In this document: positions 57,314 to 64,000 of the stretch, one piece after another
How the letters are laid out: each line of letters starts with the position of its first letter
Numbering within the stretch: position 1 is the first letter of the stretch
NCBI GenBank assembly: GCA_937923175.1
Contig: CALALB010000023.1
Coordinates: 1-64,000 of the forward strand
Direction: 5' to 3'
DNA: 64,000 nt
Origin: an uncultured Chromatiaceae bacterium
GTDB lineage: Bacteria; Pseudomonadota; Gammaproteobacteria; Chromatiales; Chromatiaceae
Notes under the pieces: generated by a model
The model's input: the letters and a program-made list of their open reading frames with translations, nothing else
What the model was told of the DNA's origin: nothing
Databases searched by the model: none
Made by a program: the position numbers and the translations under genes

Positions 57314-58282
57314 TCAAGCCGCTGGATGCTTGGCCCGCCGTTTCAGCCAGACCTCTAGGCCCTGGGCATTGAGCTCAATATCGAGGCTCAAGAGATTCAG
57401 GATTTCAGACTCGGCAAGGGTGACGCCATGCGCCTGCGCCTGGGCGAGCAGATAGTCCCTGACGGCTGTCCTAAGCCGGATTTCTCGTCCACCCTCAGGC
57501 TGGTCCTCCTCGCGCAGGGCAAGATCGGCAAGCGCCCGGATGCCTCGGCGCAAGGTCTCGACCTGCCGATCGGGTCGGTCGAGGCGTCCATAATGGGTCA
57601 GATACATCGCCTGCGGCCGATAGCCCATGAGTTTATCAAGGCTTAACAACCAGGCATCCGGATCGAAGGCTACAGGTGTGGTGGGTGCAAACAGCCAGGG
57701 ACCCTGGGTGTTGGTAAAGGCTTGATAGGCGATACCGAAGGTATCGCCGCTGAAGATCCCTTGGGTAGATCGATCCAGGAAACAGCCATGATGATTGGCA
57801 TGACCTGGGGTATCGATGAAGGTCAATGACCGCCCAGCAAGTTCAAAGGTCTGGCCATCCTCGGCAGAGATAACCCGTTCCGCCGGGACGGGAAGCGGTA
57901 GGCCAAAGAGCGCGCGAAAGTTGTCCTCACCATAGACCGAGCTGGCACCGGCGATCAACCTACTCGGATCGATCAGATGGGGTGCACCCTTGGGATGGAT
58001 CACCAGATAGGCGCGCGGACAGGCAGCCATCAGATGCCCGGCTGCCCCCGCATGATCGAGATGGACATGGGTAGGCATGATATAGGCGATCTGCTCTGGG
58101 CCAAGTCCTAGCGCATCGAGTGCAGCGAGCAACAAGGGAACGGCCTTGGCTGGCCCAGTATCGATTAAGGCCAGCTGCTCGCCCGAGCGGATCAGATAGG
58201 CCGCTGCAAGACCGGGGCGATAGAGACCGGTCTCGATACAGTAGATCCCCTCGGCGACCTCTTGGAATAGGGACTGGGCCAT
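57314..58282 (-). CDS. Metallo-beta-lactamase-fold hydrolase
   Basis: 322 residues from the ATG giving MAQSLFQEVAEGIYCIETG, with GGAGAG upstream. The ORF-track start adds 23 residues that run through a hairpin. The zinc site motif is PTHVHLDHAGAAGHLM (HxHxDH), with later ligands in DTPGHANHHGCFLD and a downstream histidine in YLTHYGRLDRP. The family is broad (glyoxalase II-like, thiolesterases, lactonases), and the substrate is unknown. The C-terminal helical extension (about 240-320) is characteristic of a subgroup with MBL plus helical tail. It lies about 75 bases after the sulfotransferase gene. Confidence 0.85.
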   Translation of the reverse strand: MAQSLFQEVAEGIYCIETGLYRPGLAAAYLIRSGEQLALIDTGPAKAVPLLLAALDALGLGPEQIAYIMPTHVHLDHAGAAGHLMAACPRAYLVIHPKGAPHLIDPSRLIAGASSVYGEDNFRALFGLPLPVPAERVISAEDGQTFELAGRSLTFIDTPGHANHHGCFLDRSTQGIFSGDTFGIAYQAFTNTQGPWLFAPTTPVAFDPDAWLLSLDKLMGYRPQAMYLTHYGRLDRPDRQVETLRRGIRALADLALREEDQPEGGREIRLRTAVRDYLLAQAQAHGVTLAESEILNLLSLDIELNAQGLEVWLKRRAKHPAA

Positions 58283-58324
58283 GCGCGCTCTCCAGAAATC
58301 AGTGCAGGGTCTTTGGGATGATCG

Positions 58325-58345
58325 CTGCCGGCTGGAAACCGGCAG
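58325..58345. repeat. Intergenic hairpin between sulfotransferase and MBL genes
   Basis: CTGCCGG-ctggaaa-CCGGCAG, a 7 bp perfect stem. It may act as a REP element or transcript-processing site between the two minus-strand genes. Confidence 0.5.
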
Positions 58346-58356
58346 TCCCATTGTTG

Positions 58357-59019
58357 CTACTTCTGATCAAAGCGATAACCAAAAAGCTCGATGTCGCGGG
58401 CAAAATGGCGGGCGACCAACTCTGCAGTCTCATCGGTGTAATAGGTCCGCCAATCGCGTTGGCGATCCTTGGCCTGCCGGCGATGGGGTAGGGGAGGGGG
58501 CTTGATCCCGAGCCGTTTGCAGATCTCTAAAAAGTCCTCCTGGAGGCGTTCATAGCGTCCCACATAGTCAACAATGATCCTGCCCTTGAGGTCGATCAGA
58601 TAATCGCTCTGGGGGGTGATCGAGGTATCCAGGTGATATTGATAGGGTCGATTGGGATCGAGCTTCCAGCGCAAAAAGTCGGTGAAATCCCCATGCACTC
58701 CGAGATATTGGGGGCGCTCGCGACGGATATGATGGAATGAGCTGACCTGTAGATCCCAGGGATTGCGGACAAAGGCGAATTTAAACAGGCGGTCGAAATA
58801 TTCCTTGGGCAGAAGCTCTTGCGCTAGGATGATCTTGGCATGGCGCGGTAGCTTAGTCCCGAGCCGATGGCCAGTGAGATGGCTCAGCCGCCCGCACAGC
58901 CACATCGGATAGTACCAAGGGTCGCGCCAAAGCAAAGGTTTAAGTGCTGCGCGCACGCTGGTCCCGCCGGTTTTGGCAATATGGACAAAGAGAAAACGAT
59001 GACGGTGGGAGAGCAGCAT
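58357..59019 (-). CDS. Sulfotransferase family 2 protein
   Basis: 220 residues. The PAPS 5'-phosphosulfate loop is FLFVHIAKTGGTSVRAAL, and the 3'-phosphate motif is LFKFAFVRNPWDLQVSSFHH, both typical of carbohydrate sulfotransferase family 2. No transmembrane anchor is present, so it is cytoplasmic. It presumably sulfates a glycan or lipid precursor using PAPS. The acceptor is unknown. It is the second PAPS-type enzyme in the window, besides the fusion at 25064. Confidence 0.88.
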   Translation of the reverse strand: MLLSHRHRFLFVHIAKTGGTSVRAALKPLLWRDPWYYPMWLCGRLSHLTGHRLGTKLPRHAKIILAQELLPKEYFDRLFKFAFVRNPWDLQVSSFHHIRRERPQYLGVHGDFTDFLRWKLDPNRPYQYHLDTSITPQSDYLIDLKGRIIVDYVGRYERLQEDFLEICKRLGIKPPPLPHRRQAKDRQRDWRTYYTDETAELVARHFARDIELFGYRFDQK

Positions 59020-59062
59020 CGCAAGTCCAGTTGGTTAGGCTAGCTGCACTGGAATCTCCAGT

Positions 59063-59980
59063 TCAGAGATCCTTTTTCTTGCGCGCCCGCGGATGCGCCT
59101 GGTCATAGACCTGGGCAAGGTGCTGGAAGTCCAGGTGGGTGTAGATCTGGGTGGTGCCGATCCCTGCATGACCCAAAAGCTCCTGGACGGCCCGGAGATC
59201 ACCGGATGATTCAAGAAGATGGGTGGCAAAGCTGTGTCTGAGAAGATGGGGATGCAGGTGTTGGCCGGCGCCGCGTGCGAGCGCCCAACGGGCTAGGCGT
59301 TGTTCGACCGTGCGCGGATGAATGCGCCGACCGCGTTGGCTGACAAAGAGCGCGGGTTCATCGGGGGCAGCGAGACCGGCGCGGATCCTCAGCCACTGGC
59401 GGATGGCCGCGCACGCCTTGCTGCCGACCGGCACCTGTCGTTCCTTACTGCCCTTGCCAACTACCCGGACCTCGCCTGCTTGCAGGTCGATATCGCTGAG
59501 ATTCAAACCTACGAGCTCGGCAAGACGCAGGCCAGATGAATACAAAAGCTCGACCATGGCGGTATCGCGGAGACTGAGCGGATCCTCCGCAGGCATGTCG
59601 AGCAAGGCACTGAGCTGATCGGCATCCAGGATCTTGGGCAATGAGCGGGGCGACTTGGGGGCACGCACCCCAGCAGCCGGATTGGCCTGGGTCTGATCCT
59701 CGCGGATCAGCCAGCGATAAAAGGTCCGCAAGCTAGACAGCTCGCGTTGCAGGGTCTTGGCGCTAAGACCCTGCCGATGCCGCCAGGCCAGATATCCTCG
59801 AATGCTGGTCTCGTCGATCCGGGCAAGGGGGCTGTGGCCGTATTGGGTTAGCCAGCGGTCGATCTGGATCAGATCGCGCCGATAGGCCGCTACTGTGTGT
59901 TTAGATAGGCGACGTTCCTGGGCCAGATGCTCGCAAAAACGGGCCAGGGTTGGAGACAGGGTTTCAGGGATGTCCGTCAT
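59063..59980 (-). CDS. xerC: Tyrosine recombinase XerC
   Basis: Resolves chromosome dimers at dif together with XerD. It has 305 residues from the ATG giving MTDIPETLSPTLARF, which overlaps the DUF484 stop as ATGA. The SAM-like N-terminal domain (ERRLSKHTVAAYRRDLIQ) is followed by the catalytic domain with SSGLRLAELVGL (Arg), GKGSKERQVPV (Lys), HLLRHSFATHLL (His-x-x-Arg), LGHAGIGTTQIYTH (His and the Tyr nucleophile). The order dapF-DUF484-xerC is the same as in E. coli, which favours XerC over XerD. Confidence 0.95.
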   Translation of the reverse strand: MTDIPETLSPTLARFCEHLAQERRLSKHTVAAYRRDLIQIDRWLTQYGHSPLARIDETSIRGYLAWRHRQGLSAKTLQRELSSLRTFYRWLIREDQTQANPAAGVRAPKSPRSLPKILDADQLSALLDMPAEDPLSLRDTAMVELLYSSGLRLAELVGLNLSDIDLQAGEVRVVGKGSKERQVPVGSKACAAIRQWLRIRAGLAAPDEPALFVSQRGRRIHPRTVEQRLARWALARGAGQHLHPHLLRHSFATHLLESSGDLRAVQELLGHAGIGTTQIYTHLDFQHLAQVYDQAHPRARKKKDL

Positions 59981-60669
59981 TGGCAATGACCGATGGGAAC
60001 AGTCCTTAGTTTTTGGCTGAGGAGCTCGCCGAGGCGACTCAAGATATCGATGTTTGCATCAGGGGAAAAGTGTCCCGGATCGGTATTGCCAAGGGCAATC
60101 ACCCCCCATTGCTCCTCGGTCTGCAGGGGAATGATGGCGGCGGATTGAATGATTGCCCCGGTCTCACCAAATAATATCTGAGCCTGTTTGGCTTTTAAGG
60201 GACCGCACAGGGCGCGGTGGTGGTCGATAAACTCCTTGAAAGAGGCTGCCAACGGATCTGAGATGACATTAGCCGGTCCATGTCGGGCAAAGAGCTTGAG
60301 CATCATGGCATCGGCGCCAAACGCCCGGGGTAAGGTCTCGCGCACTAGGTGACAGAACTGGTCAGGCCGCTCGATGGCAATCAGCCGAAGGCTGAGGGCA
60401 TGCAAGCGATTGACCAAGGTTTCATATTCGCGCGCCCGGGCGATCAGGTGCGCCAGGCGCCTGCGCTCGGTAGCAAGCTGAAGGCGCAGGCGTTGGGCCT
60501 GATACTCAATCAATGAGGCCACACCGGCTGGCAGGCGATGAGGTACATCGATGACCGCCAGGACCTCGGGGTGGTTGAGCAAAAAGTCGGGATGGGCGAG
60601 TAGATAGGCAACGACCTGGCGTTCCTGAATGGGTCTACAACCCTGATCCTGTTCTGTCTGGTGGCTCAT
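59977..60669 (-). CDS. DUF484 family protein (YigA-like)
   Basis: 230 residues from the ATG giving MSHQTEQDQGCRPIQERQVV, 10 bases after the dapF stop. It has the typical N-terminus VVAYLLAHPDFLLNHPEVL, a central coiled coil (YQAQRLRLQLATERRRLAHLI) and a C-terminal GAF-like domain (IIPLQTEEQWGVIALGNTDPGHFSPD). The function is unknown; it is conserved between dapF and xerC across gammaproteobacteria. Confidence 0.92.
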   Translation of the reverse strand: MSHQTEQDQGCRPIQERQVVAYLLAHPDFLLNHPEVLAVIDVPHRLPAGVASLIEYQAQRLRLQLATERRRLAHLIARAREYETLVNRLHALSLRLIAIERPDQFCHLVRETLPRAFGADAMMLKLFARHGPANVISDPLAASFKEFIDHHRALCGPLKAKQAQILFGETGAIIQSAAIIPLQTEEQWGVIALGNTDPGHFSPDANIDILSRLGELLSQKLRTVPIGHCQ

Positions 60670-60679
60670 CGCGGCTGAC

Positions 60680-61510
60680 TCAGCGCTCGATTTCACCCTC
60701 GAAGACCCGCTCGGCCGGGCCTGTCATCCAGACTGGCTGATCTGGACCCTGCCATTCAATCCACAGGCTACCGCCTGGCAGGCTGACCTGGACACACTGG
60801 CCCAGCAAACCGAGCCGTTGTCCACTAACTGCGGCAGCACAGGCGCCGCTGCCGCAGGCAAGCGTCTCGCCGACCCCCCGCTCATAGACCCGCAGGCGGA
60901 TAGCGTCTGACCCCAAAATCTGCATAAAGCCGACATTGACCCGCCTTGGGAAACGCGGATGGCGCTCGATTAAGGGTCCAAGCTCAGCGACCGGTGCGCT
61001 GTCCACATCCTCGACCACCAGGACCGCATGCGGGTTGCCTAGCGAGAGGGCGCTCAGATGTAGGCGCTGGTTTATCAGCTCGATCTCGTAGATCAAGGCA
61101 GGTGCCTCGGCGATGAAAGGGATCTGGGGCGGATCGAAGACCGGAATGCCCATATCGACCCGCACCTGCCCGTCCGGTTCCAGAGAGAGGCGAATCACGC
61201 CAGCGGCGGTGCCAACTGGAATCTCATCCTTGGCGGTTAAACCCTGATCGCGGACAAAACGGGCAAGACAGCGCGCACCATTGCCGCATTGTTCGACCTC
61301 GCTGCCATCGGCATTGAAGATCCGGTAGTGAAAATCCGTTCCAGGCAAGCGGGCAGGCTCGACCACCAGGACCTGGTCGCAGCCGATCCCAAACCGCCGG
61401 TCGGCGAGACGGCGGATTAGGGCAGGATCGAGGTCGAGCTGCTGGCGTATCCCATCGAGGACCACGAAATCATTGCCCAGACCCTGCATCTTGGTAAAAC
61501 GTAACCTCAT
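60680..61510 (-). CDS. dapF: Diaminopimelate epimerase (DapF)
   Basis: Converts LL- to meso-diaminopimelate for lysine and peptidoglycan synthesis. It has 276 residues from [20 protein letters not shown] (E. coli 274). The two active-site cysteines lie in [13 protein letters not shown] and [14 protein letters not shown]. The start overlaps the methyltransferase stop as ATGA. With lysA two genes upstream it completes the last steps of lysine synthesis. Confidence 0.97.
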   Translation of the reverse strand: MRLRFTKMQGLGNDFVVLDGIRQQLDLDPALIRRLADRRFGIGCDQVLVVEPARLPGTDFHYRIFNADGSEVEQCGNGARCLARFVRDQGLTAKDEIPVGTAAGVIRLSLEPDGQVRVDMGIPVFDPPQIPFIAEAPALIYEIELINQRLHLSALSLGNPHAVLVVEDVDSAPVAELGPLIERHPRFPRRVNVGFMQILGSDAIRLRVYERGVGETLACGSGACAAAVSGQRLGLLGQCVQVSLPGGSLWIEWQGPDQPVWMTGPAERVFEGEIER

Positions 61511-62181
61511 GCCGGCAAAAACCCCATGACCGCCAGATGTCGATCGCTGACCACCGCGACCTCCAAGCATTCCAGATCCGCTGCCCGAAGCTGGGCGCTA
61601 ACCTCGGCCGGTTCAAAGGCAGCGTAGAGTGAGTTGCGAAAGTCGCGTTTGAGGATCTCGGACTCAGCTCCAGCGTAGGTCTCAACCAGGGCCTCGACCC
61701 AGCCCGGCGAGGCGGGACGCATCAGATCCATAATCAAAACCGGCGCACCTGCTTTGGCGGTCGCCCGGATCGTCCGCCAGAGTACCTGGGGGTCGGGCAG
61801 ATGATGGAGCAGGCTGTTGGAGATCACCAGGTCATAATAGGCGTGCGGCAGGCGTTCAGAGGGGATGCGATCCCAGAGTAAACGGATGCGCGCCTTTAAG
61901 GCCGGTTCGGCGGCAAATGCCTGCGCAGCAAGCGCCAACATGGCCCGGGAGCCATCGAGCGCATCGCATTGGGCATTCGGATAGGCGCGCAGGAAACGGA
62001 TTGGGATATCCGCCGGGCCGCAACCGAGATCAAGCGTCTGCAGCGCTCGCTGTGACTCAGGCACTAGCCTCTGCAGAAGACGGATGAACAGGGTATTGGA
62101 CTCGGTGAAATCGGCCTCGGCATAGGCACGGGCCTGATCCTCAGCCTCCATGAGCTCCTCAGGTTCGGGACGGCGTTGCAT
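61507..62181 (-). CDS. Class I SAM-dependent methyltransferase
   Basis: 224 residues. The SAM-binding motif I is [18 protein letters not shown], followed by [14 protein letters not shown] (acidic loop) and [21 protein letters not shown] (motif IV/post region), as in small-molecule methyltransferases of the type 11/25 class. The substrate is unknown. It sits between lysA (5 bases) and dapF (4-base overlap), so it is cotranscribed with the lysine genes. Confidence 0.85.
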   Translation of the reverse strand: MQRRPEPEELMEAEDQARAYAEADFTESNTLFIRLLQRLVPESQRALQTLDLGCGPADIPIRFLRAYPNAQCDALDGSRAMLALAAQAFAAEPALKARIRLLWDRIPSERLPHAYYDLVISNSLLHHLPDPQVLWRTIRATAKAGAPVLIMDLMRPASPGWVEALVETYAGAESEILKRDFRNSLYAAFEPAEVSAQLRAADLECLEVAVVSDRHLAVMGFLPA

Positions 62182-62186
62182 GGGTG

Positions 62187-63446
62187 TTATGCTGGGTCAG
62201 CAGGCAAGAGATGTTCATTGGCATAAAGCTCTAAGAGCATTTCGCGCGAGCGCACCAGATAGGCGCGCCCGCCATCGACCATAACCTCGGCGGCGCGCGG
62301 GCGGCTGTTATAGTTTGAGCTCATGCTAAAGCCGTAGGCGCCGGCGCCGCGGATCGCCAAGAGATCGCCCTCCGCAAGCGCCAGATAGCGGTCCTTGCCG
62401 AGAAAATCGGCCGTCTCGCAGATCGGCCCGACGAGGTCGTAGCGCAATGGCTCGGCATCGGTTTCTTGGATAACCCGCACGATCTCCTGTTGGGCCTGAT
62501 AGAGCGCGGGGCGCATGAGGTCATTCATCGCTGCATCCAGGATCGCAAAATGCCGATGCGGGCCCTGTTTGAGATATTCGACGCGGGTCAGCAGCACCCC
62601 GGCATTCCCTGCAATGGCACGCCCAGGCTCAAGTAGCACCGTATAGGGGCGCTTGGCGAGCAAATGGCCTAAGGCTGCTGCATAGGCCGCAGGCTCAGGC
62701 GGATGCTCGTCCCGATAACGGATCCCCAATCCCCCGCCGAGATCCAGCTCGCGGATGGGGATACCGATCCCACAGAGACGGTCGGCTAGCGCCAAGACCC
62801 GTTCGGCGGCCGCGATGAACGGGGCCAGGTCGGTTAACTGCGAGCCGATATGACAATCGACCCCGATGACCTCGAGGTTCGGCATGGCCGCCGCAAGGGC
62901 ATAGAGATCCTCAGCCTCATCGATCGGCAGTCCGAATTTGTTTTCCTTCAGCCCAGTGGCGATATAAGGATGGGTTTGGGGGTCAACATCTGGATTGACC
63001 CTTAAGGCGATTGGCGCCCTGAGTCCGAGTTCCCCAGCGATCCGGTCGATCCGCACGAGCTCGGACTCGGATTCGACATTGAAGCAGCGGATACCGACCT
63101 GGAGCGCACCCTGGATCTCATCGACGCGTTTGCCTACCCCTGAAAAGACCACCTTGCCCGGATCGCCACCCGCAGCCAGCACCCGCTCGAGCTCACCGAC
63201 CGAGACGATATCAAATCCAGAGCCTAGGCGGGCTAATATGTTCAATACCGCCAGGTTTGAGTTGGATTTGACCGAAAAACAGATGAGATGCGGATGATCG
63301 CGAAAGGCGCGATCGAATGCCCGCCAATGGTGCTCAAGCGTAGCGCGCGAATAGACATAACAGGGGGTGCCAAAACGCTCGGCGATCTCAGTGAGGGGGA
63401 CATCCTCAGCATACAGGATGCCATTGCGGTCGTTGAAATGATCCAC
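62187..63446 (-). CDS. lysA: Diaminopimelate decarboxylase (LysA)
   Basis: PLP enzyme for the last step of lysine synthesis. The start is set at the GTG giving (V)DHFNDRNGILYAEDVPLTEI, for 419 residues (E. coli 420). The ORF-track start lies 56 codons upstream inside the lptM gene. The PLP lysine is in ICFSVKSNSNLAVL. Other landmarks are GSQLTDLAPF, LDLGGGLGIRY, EPGRAIAGNAGVLLTRVEYLK, and GPICETADFLGKDR with the active-site Cys. Confidence 0.95.
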   Translation of the reverse strand: MDHFNDRNGILYAEDVPLTEIAERFGTPCYVYSRATLEHHWRAFDRAFRDHPHLICFSVKSNSNLAVLNILARLGSGFDIVSVGELERVLAAGGDPGKVVFSGVGKRVDEIQGALQVGIRCFNVESESELVRIDRIAGELGLRAPIALRVNPDVDPQTHPYIATGLKENKFGLPIDEAEDLYALAAAMPNLEVIGVDCHIGSQLTDLAPFIAAAERVLALADRLCGIGIPIRELDLGGGLGIRYRDEHPPEPAAYAAALGHLLAKRPYTVLLEPGRAIAGNAGVLLTRVEYLKQGPHRHFAILDAAMNDLMRPALYQAQQEIVRVIQETDAEPLRYDLVGPICETADFLGKDRYLALAEGDLLAIRGAGAYGFSMSSNYNSRPRAAEVMVDGGRAYLVRSREMLLELYANEHLLPADPA

Positions 63447-63465
63447 CTTGGATAGCCCTGGATAC

Positions 63466-63651
63466 TCAACCCAGGCCTGCCGAGGTCTTGGGCATGGCCG
63501 GAGGTAGGTTTGGGAGATCCTCGCCGCGCGGCGGTGGTGCTGTCGGTTCGGGACGATAAAGCTCGCCCTTCTGCCCACATGCATTGAGCATGGCAGTTGT
63601 CCCAAGCAGGACAATCAATGCGGTCAATAGGGTACTAGCCCAGCAGCGCAT
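63466..63651 (-). CDS. lptM: LPS translocon maturation chaperone LptM
   Basis: 61-residue lipoprotein that assists disulfide maturation of the LptDE translocon. A signal peptide with lipobox TAMLNAC is followed by the conserved GQKGELYRPEP, then a Pro-rich tail. The ORF-track start is 31 codons too early. Located just upstream of lysA, the usual position in gammaproteobacteria. Confidence 0.9.
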   Translation of the reverse strand: MRCWASTLLTALIVLLGTTAMLNACGQKGELYRPEPTAPPPRGEDLPNLPPAMPKTSAGLG

Positions 63652-63724
63652 GGTCTTCAAGGATTCCGCCTGGATGATCCGCCAAGTATATCGATTGGAC
63701 GCTGGCCTGTCCTGGCTGCTGAGC

Positions 63725-64000
63725 TCAGGGGCCAGCCGGCGCAACGGCGCGCAGCTCGATCAGCACCTGTCCAGCGGCGTCGAGCAGGCTGAGGCGGTCG
63801 CCGAGGACCCGATAGGTCTGTACGCGTCCCAGAGTTTGGCGATACCCCTGAGCCTGGCGCTCCCGATCTGGGCCCGCTGGACAGGCCATGGAGGTGACGC
63901 CGATGGGTCCAAGGCTGAGCGACTGGCCGGAGCGCACGAAACCGCTCAGATAATGGTTACAGCCATCGAAGCCGCTGATCCGCCCCTGGGGGTCAAAGGT
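63725..64000 (-). CDS. META-domain (HslJ-like) protein, 5' end cut by window
   Basis: The C-terminal 91 residues are visible; the gene continues past the window edge on the minus strand. GRISGFDGCNHYLSGFV and SLSLGPIGVTSMACPAG are signature segments of the META domain, as in the outer-membrane protein HslJ, often in lipoproteins. The ORF track shows only the part from an internal ATG. The function is unclear. Its stop is about 75 bases before lptM. Confidence 0.75.
   Translation of the reverse strand, partial: TFDPQGRISGFDGCNHYLSGFVRSGQSLSLGPIGVTSMACPAGPDRERQAQGYRQTLGRVQTYRVLGDRLSLLDAAGQVLIELRAVAPAGP

Noticed and set aside
63447-63614. N-terminal extension of LysA
   Set aside because: It overlaps lptM in another frame; LysA homologues start at the DHFN sequence.

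Overview
The window looks like chromosomal DNA of a purple sulfur bacterium (Gammaproteobacteria, Chromatiaceae-like). The main evidence is a sox cluster with soxB divergent from soxX-A-K-L, as I recall from Allochromatium vinosum, together with a Gly/Tyr-rich secreted protein resembling sulfur globule proteins and standard gammaproteobacterial gene blocks. The genus cannot be fixed from the sequence alone. Coding density is high, many neighbours overlap by an ATGA, and I saw no tRNA, rRNA or CRISPR array.

Layout. 0-4.1 kb: the tail of an IS630-type transposase, then recC. 4.4-15.6 kb: an origin-proximal type block, rsmG-parA-parB, then atpIBEFHAGDC with a textbook promoter, then glmU. 15.6-27.8 kb: a cell-surface island with a large secreted RCC1/DUF4214 protein, a divergent 1686-residue multidomain glycosyltransferase overlapping an outer-membrane beta-barrel gene, and a convergent gene fusing a radical SAM enzyme to a Stf0-type sulfotransferase. 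28-32.4 kb: glmS, a 143 bp MITE with IS5-like CTAA target duplication, and a DUF1631 gene. 32.3-42.4 kb: a second sugar-polymer region (epimerase, two glycosyltransferases, the sulfur-globule-like protein), orphan hypB, a MIF-type tautomerase, and a 1175-residue glycosyltransferase. 42.5-52.9 kb: dtd, soxL-K-A-X divergent from soxB, and directly behind soxB a six-PAS hybrid kinase and a GGDEF response regulator. 53.2-56.8 kb: lolA, a CrtQ-like glycosyltransferase, cobD and a degenerate CobT-like gene. 57.3-64 kb (minus strand): META-domain lipoprotein fragment, lptM, lysA, a methyltransferase, dapF, DUF484, xerC, a sulfotransferase and a metallo-beta-lactamase-fold hydrolase.

How the parts fit. 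The ATP synthase, ParAB and GlmU/GlmS block is housekeeping. GlmS and GlmU supply UDP-GlcNAc, the likely currency of the many glycosyltransferases. SoxXA-K, SoxB and SoxL carry out periplasmic thiosulfate oxidation; no soxYZ or soxCD is in the window. The kinase and diguanylate cyclase next to soxB suggest a link from sulfur or redox sensing to c-di-GMP.

The most unusual candidates are the radical SAM-Stf0 fusion inside the surface island, the soxB-linked signalling pair with a perfect palindrome in the divergent sox promoter region, and in-frame linkers in large genes that look like absorbed REP-type repeats.
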